From NCBI GenBank assembly GCA_022072165.1, contig JAJVIF010000003.1:361204-425203 (forward strand): a DNA stretch of 64,000 bases, in the 5' to 3' direction. Position 1 is the stretch's first letter, and every line of letters starts with the position of its first letter. The notes beneath the pieces were generated by a model. The model did no database searches, was not told the DNA's origin, and saw nothing but the letters and a program-made list of their open reading frames with translations. This document shows, piece by piece, positions 8,158 to 16,506 of the stretch. A program made the position numbers and the translations under genes. This DNA is from a bacterium. Lineage in GTDB: Bacteria > JAJVIF01.

Positions 8158-8820
8158 ATGGAGAAAAGTCTGAGCCGACGCAACTTCATGGCCGCCTGGC
8201 TGGGGGCGCTGCCGGGCTTCGGCCTGCTGGCGTACCTCATCCCGGTCTGGTGGCGCTTTTTGTTCCCCACCATGGAGCCATACGGCTTCTTCTCCGAACA
8301 GGTGCTGGGGACCGAAAAGGAACAGTACGTTGAGAACGTCTCGAACATGAAGAATCCCTGGGACTTCCGGCCCTTCGAGTTTGTCCGGCAGGCCCGCCTC
8401 TTCACTTCCGACGGGATCTACAACACCCGGGTGCCCGGGTTCCTGGTGGCGATTCCGAAAGACCCTTCCAATCCGAAGGCAGGCGAAGTGGAATACCGGG
8501 CGTTCTCCCGTATCTGTGTCCACCTTGGCTGCGTGTTTGACTACGTGGTGGGCCGGGATGCCATCAAGACCGGCTTCAATTACGCCGTGCCGCTGAACGA
8601 GGTCCACTTCGGGTGCCCGTGTCACCTCTCGGTGTATGACCTGTCGCAGCTGATCCCGATTCCAGGCGTGTCCATCAGTCCGGAAGACAAAGACTGGATG
8701 CTGGGACCCAAAGTGGTCTCGGGCCCTGCGCCGCGTCCGGCCCGCCCCTTCAAGGTGAGGGTGGATGAGCAGAGTGGGGACATCTTTATCGTGCAACTCG
8801 AAGGCGGAGGCCTGAGCTAA
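8158..8820 (+). CDS. Rieske [2Fe-2S] protein of a cytochrome bc-type complex
   Basis: A 220-residue Rieske iron-sulfur protein. The N terminus has a twin-arginine motif (SRRNFM) and one membrane helix, as in Tat-exported Rieske proteins. Cluster motifs are CVHLGC and CPCHLSVYD, giving the two Cys and two His ligands plus the disulfide cysteines. The segment between the motifs is about 27 residues, longer than I expect for common bc1/b6f proteins. It takes electrons from quinol at the cytochrome b Qo site and passes them to a cytochrome c. The stop overlaps the next start by one base. Confidence 0.95.
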   Translation: MEKSLSRRNFMAAWLGALPGFGLLAYLIPVWWRFLFPTMEPYGFFSEQVLGTEKEQYVENVSNMKNPWDFRPFEFVRQARLFTSDGIYNTRVPGFLVAIPKDPSNPKAGEVEYRAFSRICVHLGCVFDYVVGRDAIKTGFNYAVPLNEVHFGCPCHLSVYDLSQLIPIPGVSISPEDKDWMLGPKVVSGPAPRPARPFKVRVDEQSGDIFIVQLEGGGLS

Positions 8821-10046
8821 TGGCGACCAACGCCGCGCTCATCAAAGGCGCACCGGACATCCTGCAGCAGGCCCAGGCCTGGTTGTCGGAGCGGCTGGCC
8901 GTAATGGATCTCTTCGATGAGACCTTTACGGACCGGGCGAAAACGAACCCCTGGTATGCCATCGGCGGGATGTTCTATCTCTCCTGGGTGATCGTGCTGG
9001 TCACCGGCTTCTGGCTCTGGATGTGGTACACGCCGACCATCGAGCAGGGATATGCCAGCATCGAGCGGATCCAGCATGAGATCCCCTACGGCTGGCTGTT
9101 CCGGGCGGTCCACAAGTACGCCGGGGACGCCATGATCATCCTGGCGACCATGCGGGCCTATCGCTTTGTCTTCACAGGGGACTACAAGAAGCCCTACGAG
9201 ATCGTCTACTTCATTTCGATCTTCGCCATCATTCTCTGTATGTACTCGGGGCTCACCGGGTATCTGCTGATCTGGAATCAGCGGGCCTTCTGGGCCACGA
9301 AGGTGATGGTGACGTTCCCGACCTACATCGACTACACCCCTGGGCTGGGCTTCCAGTACTTCGGCCGCAACACCGCGTTCTGGTGGCTGGGGGGCGGGTC
9401 CATTGGTCAGGGGACGATGACGAACTTCCTGACGGCGCACTATGCGCTGTCAATCATTGCGTTCCTGCTGATCGAGCAGTACTTCTGGAAGACCAAGCAC
9501 CGCCGGATCAATCTCTCCGTGCCGCAGATGATCACGACCTTCGCGATCATCGTGGGCGTCGTCTTCATGCGCCCGTCAGAAATGGGCACGTTCGCCAATC
9601 CGACCGTGACCCCGAACCCGATTCTGTCGGACTGGTACTTCCTGGCGCTCTACCAGCTGATGAAATATCAGCATCCGGTGACGGCGACCTGGGTGACGGT
9701 GGCGATTCCGGCGGTGGCGATTCTCTGTGCCTTCCTGGATGTCCGGCCGGAGCGTTCCCTCTGGCAACGTCCGGGGATGGCAGTCTGCTCGATCGCCGCG
9801 CTGCTGCAGTTCATCGCACTGAGCGTCCTGATCATTCTCAACATCGCGGACATTCAGCGGGACCCCCCGTTCTGGTATCTGAGCCTGATGCTGCCGGGGG
9901 TCCTGGCCGGCTGGCTCGAGTGGCAGCACTTTAAGAAGACGAAAGTTCCGAAGGGTCTCTGGGCGCTGCCGGTCTTCGCCAATCAGGTGATGAAGCGTCC
10001 GGAAGCCCCACCACAGACCCGTCCGCAGGCCACTCCGGCGGAGTAG
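8820..10046 (+). CDS. Cytochrome b lacking both predicted heme bH ligands
   Basis: A 408-residue protein joining a cytochrome b6-like four-helix half to a subunit IV-like half. Aligned by eye with cytochrome b6 (WLIRSVHRW...LHVFRVYLTG), the helix B segment has His98 but Arg112 where the second His belongs. The helix D segment has His207 but Tyr/Phe at 221-222 where the second His belongs. In b6 the retained positions bind heme bL and the lost ones heme bH. The Qo motif reads SDWYF (270-274) in place of PEWY. It is translationally coupled to the Rieske gene and is probably a quinol-oxidising subunit working with the second cytochrome b at 10766. Confidence 0.92.
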   Translation: MATNAALIKGAPDILQQAQAWLSERLAVMDLFDETFTDRAKTNPWYAIGGMFYLSWVIVLVTGFWLWMWYTPTIEQGYASIERIQHEIPYGWLFRAVHKYAGDAMIILATMRAYRFVFTGDYKKPYEIVYFISIFAIILCMYSGLTGYLLIWNQRAFWATKVMVTFPTYIDYTPGLGFQYFGRNTAFWWLGGGSIGQGTMTNFLTAHYALSIIAFLLIEQYFWKTKHRRINLSVPQMITTFAIIVGVVFMRPSEMGTFANPTVTPNPILSDWYFLALYQLMKYQHPVTATWVTVAIPAVAILCAFLDVRPERSLWQRPGMAVCSIAALLQFIALSVLIILNIADIQRDPPFWYLSLMLPGVLAGWLEWQHFKKTKVPKGLWALPVFANQVMKRPEAPPQTRPQATPAE

Positions 10047-10097
10047 TCTGGCTGGTCTGATGCCGGAGCGAATCCGGCAGAGAGGAGCCCCGGCACC

Positions 10098-10382
10098 ATG
10101 TTCTGGTGGATGCTGGTGGCGATCGCGGCAGGGGCGCTGATGCTGCTGCTGCAGTGTGTGGGAGTCCTGACCGGCACACGGGAAGGGACTCCTGGGCCGG
10201 AGCATGTGCTGGGCCTCATCCTGAGCGTCGCTGGTCTGGCTACGACGATGCCTGTGATCGTCTTTCTGGACTACAAGTCGCAAAAAAAGAAGGGGAAAGT
10301 GGTCCGCCAGATTCCCCTGTTCGAAAAGGCGCTCACCATCGCTGATCAGCAGCGTCGGGAGCCGGAAGCGAAGGAGCCGTAA
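10098..10382 (+). CDS. Two-helix membrane protein in the Rieske/cytochrome b cluster
   Basis: A 94-residue protein with two predicted membrane helices (about 2-25 and 38-58) and a basic then charged C-terminal tail rich in Lys/Arg/Glu. AGAGGAG precedes the start, and its stop overlaps the next start by one base. No known family is recognised. Its place between the two cytochrome b genes suggests a small structural subunit of that complex. Confidence 0.75.
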   Translation: MFWWMLVAIAAGALMLLLQCVGVLTGTREGTPGPEHVLGLILSVAGLATTMPVIVFLDYKSQKKKGKVVRQIPLFEKALTIADQQRREPEAKEP

Positions 10383-10738
10383 TGGCCGGGCACGAACCGC
10401 CGAAGCTGAATACCGGAACCGCACTGAACCTCGTGGTGTCAGCGTGGTCGCTCACCTGGGCTGGCCTGGGTGGAGTCGTGGTGCTGCTGATCCTCTGGCT
10501 GGAGACGTTTTACGTCACCTTCGACAAGGAAGCCCAGCAGTACCTGCATAGCGTGACGCTCCCCTTCGCTGTGCCCGGATTTGGCCGGGCGGTGCTGTCG
10601 ACAGTGGAGTTCCAGCAGGTGACGCTGATCCTGTTCGGGTTCGCGCTGATCTGCACCGGTCTGGCGATCATGCCGCTGTACCAGAAGGATGAGCCGGCGG
10701 CCGCGCTGGCTCCTGAGAGTGACGCCAGCGGCGCATAG
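10382..10738 (+). CDS. Second two-helix membrane protein in the cluster
   Basis: A 118-residue protein with predicted membrane helices near 15-42 and 78-98, separated by a segment of about 35 residues, and an Ala/Glu-rich tail. The start overlaps the upstream stop. No heme or cluster motif is present. Probably an accessory subunit of the cytochrome b complex, by position only. Confidence 0.75.
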   Translation: MAGHEPPKLNTGTALNLVVSAWSLTWAGLGGVVVLLILWLETFYVTFDKEAQQYLHSVTLPFAVPGFGRAVLSTVEFQQVTLILFGFALICTGLAIMPLYQKDEPAAALAPESDASGA

Positions 10739-10765
10739 CGTTGCTGCCCAGAGAGAGGACTGACG

Positions 10766-12028
10766 ATGGCGACATCGATCCAGGAAGTCATCACGAAGCC
10801 CCAGATCCAGCAGACCTATGTTGAGGTCTTCTGGCGGGCTGTGCTCTGGATGGAAGACAAGGTCAACCGGGCGTTCAACAACCGGCTGAATCCCTTTTAC
10901 TACCACGGAGCGCTCCCGAACTTCTTCCTCTTTACGCTGTTTGCGACGGGCATCTTCCTGATGTTCCACTACATCCCCACCCGGCCCCGGGCGTATACGG
11001 AAATCGAGTTCATGACGAACTCGGTGCCGTTCGGGGTCTGGATGCGGGGGGTCCATCGCTACGCGGCTGACGGGATGATGATCGTGGTGCTGGTGCACAT
11101 GTTCCGGGTCTGGTTCACCGACCGGTACCGGGGCTCCCGCATCCTCCCCTGGCTCACCGGCGTCGGGCTCCTCTGGATGCTGTATATCGTCGGCATCACC
11201 GGGTACATGCTGATCTGGGATGGCCGGGCACAGATCGTGACCGCCATGACCCTGGATATGTTCTCTACGGTGCCGTTGATCGGCGGCTGGCTGCAGGACT
11301 TCCTGCGGGGCGGCGAGGCTATCACCGACAACACGCTGGGTCGTTACTTTTCGATCCACATCATGTTCGCGGTGGGGATCTTCTTCTTCCTGGTGCTGCA
11401 TTACATCCGGTTGTACAAACCGAAGACTTCGACCCCCATGCCCCTCTGGATGGTGTTCCTGGGGATCACGTTCATCATCGCCGGGGCGGTGCCGGTGACG
11501 GCAGATCTGCCGACCCCGCTGATATTCCCGGGGACTGGTGACAACGTGGCCGGGTATTCCCGGAGCATGGGCATCAGCTACGACGAGGCCGTGAGCATGG
11601 CGGCGCAGGCTGCCGGCGCGGAGCTCGCGGCTGGTGACGCCTCCTGGACCATCGACTGGCTGTACATGTGGCCCTATGGTCTGTACTACTCCATCGGACC
11701 GGGAGCCTTCTGGCTCTTCATGGCCCTGATTACGGTGCTCTTCTTTGTGCCGTACTTCGTGAAGACGCACCGGCCTTTTGCCTACGTCATCGAGGAAGCC
11801 TGTGTCGGCTGCCAGCTCTGCTACCTCGACTGCCCCTTCAACGCCATCGAAATGATCGAGAAGCCGAGCCTCAAGAAGGGGCGCAAACCGAAACTGCTGG
11901 CGATCGTGTACGAAGCGCGCTGCACCTCCTGTGGAGTCTGCGTCGGTTCCTGCGCGTATGAGGCGATCGAGATCCCGCGAGTCCGCTCGCAGGAGATCGA
12001 GGCCGCGGTCGCGGCGCTGTGCAGCTAG
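10766..12028 (+). CDS. Cytochrome b fused to a 2x[4Fe-4S] ferredoxin
   Basis: A 420-residue membrane protein. The N-terminal part is a cytochrome b with all four heme histidines in the expected spacing: His97/His111 in helix B and His198/His212 in helix D. After further helices, which include a WTIDWLYMWPYGL segment that may stand in for the Qo loop, the C-terminal 80 residues carry two bacterial ferredoxin motifs: Cys346/349/352/356 and Cys386/389/392/396. It is followed by an MvhD-like gene. The ferredoxin end lies on the cytoplasmic side if topology is normal, so it could exchange electrons with a cytoplasmic partner through the bH side of the membrane. That role is inferred. Confidence 0.93.
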   Translation: MATSIQEVITKPQIQQTYVEVFWRAVLWMEDKVNRAFNNRLNPFYYHGALPNFFLFTLFATGIFLMFHYIPTRPRAYTEIEFMTNSVPFGVWMRGVHRYAADGMMIVVLVHMFRVWFTDRYRGSRILPWLTGVGLLWMLYIVGITGYMLIWDGRAQIVTAMTLDMFSTVPLIGGWLQDFLRGGEAITDNTLGRYFSIHIMFAVGIFFFLVLHYIRLYKPKTSTPMPLWMVFLGITFIIAGAVPVTADLPTPLIFPGTGDNVAGYSRSMGISYDEAVSMAAQAAGAELAAGDASWTIDWLYMWPYGLYYSIGPGAFWLFMALITVLFFVPYFVKTHRPFAYVIEEACVGCQLCYLDCPFNAIEMIEKPSLKKGRKPKLLAIVYEARCTSCGVCVGSCAYEAIEIPRVRSQEIEAAVAALCS

Positions 12029-12056
12029 ACTGGAAAGCCGTCAGAGAGGACCTGCC

Positions 12057-12557
12057 GTGAGCGAGACTGCCACCGCTGTCGGAGCCCCAGAGAAAGTCCG
12101 GATCATCGGCTTTGTCTGCGAACGGGCGTACGACCTGGAGAAAATCCTGAACGCCGACGGGACCCTGAAAGCGGATCCTGATGTCCGGCTCATCGCCCTG
12201 CCCTGCAGTGGCATGGTGCAGCCGGGGTTCATCGAAAAGGCGCTGGAGGCAGGCGCGCAGGGCGCTTTCGTTATGGGCTGCCTCCTTGGCGACTGCTACT
12301 TTCGGGACGGGAACTACGTCATCAAAGAGCGGATCGAACGGACCCGGCGGCCGCAGATCAAGCGCAAGTACAACCTCGAGCAGATCGGGACCATCTGGTT
12401 CTCCCGGGCCATGATGGAAGAAGAACTCTACGGTCTCATCGCCAGTTTCAAGGACCGGGCGCTTTCCTTCTGTAAGGAGCATCCGGAGAAGATGCCAGCG
12501 GCTATCGCCGCGCACGAGGCGGAGCTCCGCCGGTCCCGCGCTGCCGCCCGGAAGTAA
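12057..12557 (+). CDS. MvhD/FlpD-like iron-sulfur protein
   Basis: A 166-residue soluble protein of the methyl-viologen-reducing hydrogenase delta subunit family. The GTG at 12057 is chosen because AGAGAGGA lies just upstream and the frame before it overlaps the previous gene. Family landmarks are FVCERAYD near the start, then IALPCSGMVQPGFIEKALEAG and FVMGCLLGDCYFRDGNY, whose cysteines should bind a [2Fe-2S] cluster. In methanogens MvhD connects hydrogenase to heterodisulfide reductase. Here it immediately follows the ferredoxin-bearing cytochrome b, so it is a plausible connector between that ferredoxin and an unknown cytoplasmic partner. No hydrogenase or HdrA gene is visible. Confidence 0.88.
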   Translation: MSETATAVGAPEKVRIIGFVCERAYDLEKILNADGTLKADPDVRLIALPCSGMVQPGFIEKALEAGAQGAFVMGCLLGDCYFRDGNYVIKERIERTRRPQIKRKYNLEQIGTIWFSRAMMEEELYGLIASFKDRALSFCKEHPEKMPAAIAAHEAELRRSRAAARK

Positions 12558-12607
12558 CGACCGGACGTTCCGTTCGTATCGCAGTCTCATCGCTGGAGGG
12601 CCCGCTG

Positions 12608-12748
12608 ATGGCCAAGCCTGACATCCCGAAGCCGCCGGTCGATCCCCGCGAAGTCACCGCGGTCGATATCCGGTATGTGGCGTACTTCGCCTTCTTCGCC
12701 TTTATTCTCTACATCATCGCCAGCTTCGGCCTCATCGCCGAGGTCTAA
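12608..12748 (+). CDS. Small single-helix membrane protein
   Basis: A 46-residue protein: a proline-rich N terminus (MAKPDIPKPPVDPRE) and one aromatic-rich membrane helix (about 24-42, VAYFAFFAFILYIIASFGL). GGAGGG precedes the start by eight bases. It continues the respiratory operon 50 bases after the MvhD-like gene. It may be a small subunit of the oxidase or cytochrome b complex; the family is unknown. Confidence 0.62.
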   Translation: MAKPDIPKPPVDPREVTAVDIRYVAYFAFFAFILYIIASFGLIAEV

Positions 12749-12769
12749 GCGTCAAAGGACCCGCTGCGC

Positions 12770-12913
12770 ATGGAACCGGTCCAGTACGGCTATCTTTTTC
12801 CCCTGGCGATGCTCTTCGTCTTCGTGATCCTGCCGGTCTGTCTCTGGCAGGGGTTTCACTGGATGCATGAGCTGGATGAGACTGATCACGATCACGGCAA
12901 TCACGGCCACTAG
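12770..12913 (+). CDS. Small membrane protein with His-rich tail
   Basis: A 47-residue protein with one membrane helix (about 7-26) and a C terminus crowded with acidic and histidine residues (HELDETDHDHGNHGH). The tail could bind copper or another metal, which would suit oxidase assembly, but this is a guess from composition. It is the last gene before the operon terminator. Confidence 0.6.
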   Translation: MEPVQYGYLFPLAMLFVFVILPVCLWQGFHWMHELDETDHDHGNHGH

Positions 12914-12967
12914 TCCGGCGGGAGTACCGCCGATGGACTGTCCTGTCGCGTAAAAGTCGCTGATTAC

Positions 12968-12993
12968 GACCACCGGAGGCCCCGGTGGTCTTT
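12968..12993 (+). terminator. Terminator of the respiratory operon
   Basis: A nine-base-pair stem (GACCACCGG with CCGGTGGTC) around a five-base loop, followed by TTT. It lies 55 bases after the last small gene and before the next promoter region. The T-run is short. Confidence 0.65.
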
Positions 12994-13052
12994 GCTACGC
13001 CGTAGAATAGGTCAGTTCGCATCGAATTCCCGGACTCGCCGGAGATGCCCGC

Positions 13053-15713
13053 GTGCGCCTGCTGCTCACATCATTGCTGGTGGTCCTGACGCTGGCCCTG
13101 CAGCCGGGATGTGGTGCTGCGGATCCTGAGCAGCCGCCGTTGGCGGATACTGAAGTGCTGCTGCAGACCACCGCCCTGCCGGAGCAGCAGGGCCTGGGAC
13201 TGGTGGCCATCGATCTGGATCCCGAGACCCTTCAGGCGACATTTGCGCCGTTGACGGTCCCCGAGCGGTCCGGGCAGGGGGGCCTGGAGTCGGTGCATCT
13301 CACCAGCTACCTGACCACGAAGCCCTGTGCGGACTGCCTGAAAATCGCGGGGGTCCGCCGGCTCCCGGGCGGACAACTCGGGCTGGATGTCGCGATCCGG
13401 CATCCCTTCACACCGGGGAATCCTGATCTGCCTGGCAGCGCCACGAATCGGCTGGACCTCCATGTCTACAATGTGGAAGGGGTCCTGCTGGTGAATGATT
13501 TTGAGCAGAAGACTACATTCCCCGGACTCGGGCAGGTCGCGGCAGACACGCTGGTGAGCAACGCCGATGGCTATAGCGCCAATCTCACGCCGGCTATTGT
13601 TGGACCGCTGGGGCTGGGCCTGACGGTCTATCCGTATCGGGTCTTCTTCCGGGATTACACGCAGGGCAATTTCAATGTGTCGAGTGGGTATGCCGATGTC
13701 CGGAATCCCCGGGGCTACATGGTGATGCCCATGGGGAGCGGGTACGACACCAAGACCTTCCAGTTGCGGCTGCCGGGGACTGGCCAGCGGCGGCTCTATC
13801 TGTATGCACAGGCGTCCTGGGGACAGGCCAATCTCGCTCCCGGCAGTCTGCTGGAGCCGGTCTATCGGGTCCCACAGTTTTCCAAGAAGGCCGCCAGTGA
13901 AGTGACCGTCAGTGTGGTGACCAATGGACTCAAAGGGGGCGATGCCGCGTCGACCGCGTCGCTCCGCATCCGGGTGCTGGATACCAACGCCGATGCTCCC
14001 GTGGGGACAGGGCTGGGCGAGATCGACTTTCACTCCTATGTCGCCCGCATCGATGTCGAGGTTCCGGGGCTGATGACTGCGCCCCTGGTGCTGAACAATC
14101 CGACACCGGTCCAGGGACAGCCCCGCAACATCCTGAATCCCCTGGCGTATGACGTCACGATCCCCAACGCGAAGGGGGCGGGGGTCGGGAACTATCTGGG
14201 ACTGGTCCGGGTGCTCGATGCCTATCCGGCAGGTCAAACGGGCGACGGGCTGGGGAACAACGATGTCCTCGACGCGCCAGGACCGGGGAGCAATCCGCTG
14301 CAGTTCGCCCGGCAGCTGACGGAATACGCGACCTATGCGGTCTTTGCGCTGCCGATCACAGATGCGGGATGTCCGAACAATGTGACTTTTACGGCGGCCG
14401 AGCCTCCTGATCCGGTGCTCGGGGTGCCTTACACCTACACGTTCCAGGCGACCGGCGGTACGGCTCCTTACACCTTCTCCGTGGCGAACGGCACGCTGCC
14501 GGAAGGCCTCAGTCTGGCGGACAACGGACTCCTCAGCGGGACGCCGACCCGTCGGGCGGACTTCTTCCAGGCCTGGCCGGTCACGATCCGGGTGCAGGAT
14601 GCCTGCTCCACGCCGGCGAGTGCGCAGACGCCGCTGACTCTGCGGGTCAATCTGCGGCCTGTGACCTTTGTCTACTTCGACATCGGGCAGGGCCATGCGA
14701 CGCTGATTTACTCGGCGGCGAAGGAAGCGTTACTGCTGGATGTGGGGCCTTCGAACAAACCCCGGGGGGAGCGGATCCGGGACTTCATCATCAACAATGG
14801 CCTGACCCTGAAGTACACCATCGCCAGCCACTTCGATGGCGACCACATCGGTAACATCGCGTACATCATCTCAGGCCCCGATGGTGCGCCGGGGCGCAAG
14901 AATGTCGATGATGACGGGGATGGGTCCACGGACAACTTCGAGGACCGGGAAGAATATGGCTGGCCGGGGTCCGATGACCTGATGCCGCTCAAGAGCTTCG
15001 ACACGGGGAATGATGATCTCGAGAATCAGCAGTCTGACCGGATCTGGCGGGCGGCGACCTGGCGGGCGCGGCAGACCTGGACCAAAGACTTTCTGGGCGA
15101 CAAGTCGCTGATGTCGCTTTCGGAGCCGGGGCTGGAACTCTGGATCGCGGCGGGGAACCGGGCCGTTTTCAATGGCGTGGACCTCGGGCGGAGTGTCACC
15201 GACGAAAACACCAATTCGCTGTCGGTGATTTTCTCGCATGGGGCGTTTGACACCGAAATCGGTGGCGATCTGGTGGGGTCCAGCGGAGGGGGTGGGCAGG
15301 ACTTTGAGACGACGCTCGCCAATGCCCTGGCGTCCATTGGCTTCGGCCTCGATGTCATGATGGCGCATCACCACGGGTCGCGATACTCCTCGAACACCAC
15401 CTGGATGAATCTGCTGAAGCCGGAAGTTATTCTGATCCAGTGTGGTGCGGGGAACCCTTACGGGCATCCGCATCAGGAATTGCTGAATCGCATCGACACA
15501 GTGCTCTACACCAATCCGGTGATCCTGGAACATATGTTCTGGTCCACCACCGGAACCGCGGATACCAGAACCTTTGACGGCATCAATGTGACCGTCTCGC
15601 CTGTAATTACGCAGGCGAGCGGCGACATCACGATCGTCACCGATGGCCGGAACTACACCGTCACGACCCCGCAGGGACAGCGTCACTATCCCGTGGATCT
15701 CGCGCTGCCTTAG
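13053..15713 (+). CDS. Large lipoprotein with C-terminal ComEC-like metallo-beta-lactamase domain
   Basis: An 886-residue exported protein starting at a GTG, with lipobox LQPGC. Residues of about 25-430 form a module also found in the protein at 29254-31983 (shared pattern CxDC...RHP...NR.DLHV.NV...FPG...NADGY). Next comes a putative-Ig (He_PIG-like) repeat (TYTFQATGG...PEGLSL...LSGTP). The C-terminal third is a metallo-beta-lactamase fold of the ComEC-like kind: FDIGQGHATLI, then SHFDGDHIGN with the HxxxDH zinc motif, and later AHHHGS. An Asp-rich DDDGDGSTDN loop may bind calcium. Probably a surface-attached hydrolase or nuclease; the substrate is unknown. Confidence 0.87.
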   Translation: MRLLLTSLLVVLTLALQPGCGAADPEQPPLADTEVLLQTTALPEQQGLGLVAIDLDPETLQATFAPLTVPERSGQGGLESVHLTSYLTTKPCADCLKIAGVRRLPGGQLGLDVAIRHPFTPGNPDLPGSATNRLDLHVYNVEGVLLVNDFEQKTTFPGLGQVAADTLVSNADGYSANLTPAIVGPLGLGLTVYPYRVFFRDYTQGNFNVSSGYADVRNPRGYMVMPMGSGYDTKTFQLRLPGTGQRRLYLYAQASWGQANLAPGSLLEPVYRVPQFSKKAASEVTVSVVTNGLKGGDAASTASLRIRVLDTNADAPVGTGLGEIDFHSYVARIDVEVPGLMTAPLVLNNPTPVQGQPRNILNPLAYDVTIPNAKGAGVGNYLGLVRVLDAYPAGQTGDGLGNNDVLDAPGPGSNPLQFARQLTEYATYAVFALPITDAGCPNNVTFTAAEPPDPVLGVPYTYTFQATGGTAPYTFSVANGTLPEGLSLADNGLLSGTPTRRADFFQAWPVTIRVQDACSTPASAQTPLTLRVNLRPVTFVYFDIGQGHATLIYSAAKEALLLDVGPSNKPRGERIRDFIINNGLTLKYTIASHFDGDHIGNIAYIISGPDGAPGRKNVDDDGDGSTDNFEDREEYGWPGSDDLMPLKSFDTGNDDLENQQSDRIWRAATWRARQTWTKDFLGDKSLMSLSEPGLELWIAAGNRAVFNGVDLGRSVTDENTNSLSVIFSHGAFDTEIGGDLVGSSGGGGQDFETTLANALASIGFGLDVMMAHHHGSRYSSNTTWMNLLKPEVILIQCGAGNPYGHPHQELLNRIDTVLYTNPVILEHMFWSTTGTADTRTFDGINVTVSPVITQASGDITIVTDGRNYTVTTPQGQRHYPVDLALP

Positions 15714-16405
15714 CCTGCGTCGCGGATCGCCGCGATGTCCCGTCCGCTCTGAATCGACAGCGGCTCCTCGGTCACGATGTCGCCCTCCTCGCGGGCAGTG
15801 GCATCCCGATGTTTAATCAGCAGCCAGCTGTTTTCCCGTCCACCAAAGCCCTTCGTCTTCACCAGAGTCCATTCTCCCCGGAGCTTCTCTCCCTGGAGCT
15901 GAAACACCAGCTTGCCGCGATTGAGATTCACGCCGGGATCTGGCTCGCCTGTTTTTTCATCGGGCATAAACCTCACGGCACCCAAATCCCAAAGGAGCAC
16001 TGGTCCGGCACCGTAGTGGCCGGCGGGGATGACCCCCTCGAAGGTGGCGTAGGCGAGGGGATGGTCCTCGGTCATCATCGCGAGGCGCTTATCCTTCGGG
16101 TTGTAGCTGGGACCTTTCGGTACCGCCCAGGATTTCAGGACCCCATCGATCTCCAGGCGAAAATCGTAGTGCCGGGCGGTTGCCTGGTGATGCTGGATGC
16201 AGAAGAGGGGTCGCGGCAGTTGGGGGGGGAGTTCATCGCCGCTCGGTTCGGGGGTCGCGGCGAAGTCCCGCATCTGCTGATAGTCGGTGAGACTCGCGGG
16301 CGCGGTGGTGCCAGCGGTGATGTCTGCCCCCGCCGAAGGGGCAACTGTCCGCCGGGAAGTGGCTCCTGTGTAGGGAGTCGTGGGGTCTTTAGGTGTACGG
16401 GGCAT
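15710..16405 (-). CDS. Stand-alone LigD-type 3'-phosphoesterase domain protein
   Basis: A 231-residue protein matching the phosphoesterase domain of bacterial NHEJ ligase LigD: FCIQHHQATARHYDFRLEIDG, then LKSWAVPKGPS, HPLAYATFEGVIPAGHYGAG and the final GRENSWLLIKHRD. This domain trims 3' phosphates and ribonucleotides at DNA ends. No ligase or polymerase domain is attached and no Ku gene is nearby. The start at 16405 is preferred over an upstream ATG at 16435 because GAGGTG precedes it. A disordered region (about 1-55) comes first. The 3' end overlaps the convergent gene's stop by four bases. Confidence 0.9.
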   Translation of the reverse strand: MPRTPKDPTTPYTGATSRRTVAPSAGADITAGTTAPASLTDYQQMRDFAATPEPSGDELPPQLPRPLFCIQHHQATARHYDFRLEIDGVLKSWAVPKGPSYNPKDKRLAMMTEDHPLAYATFEGVIPAGHYGAGPVLLWDLGAVRFMPDEKTGEPDPGVNLNRGKLVFQLQGEKLRGEWTLVKTKGFGGRENSWLLIKHRDATAREEGDIVTEEPLSIQSGRDIAAIRDAG

Positions 16406-16506
16406 CGGGCACCTCACGGGGCTGTCAGCTGGCACTGTAGGGTATGCGCCCGGCCAGGGTCTCAGACTGACGGGGCCGGGGACTTAGAATACGCGCTGGC
16501 AACACC

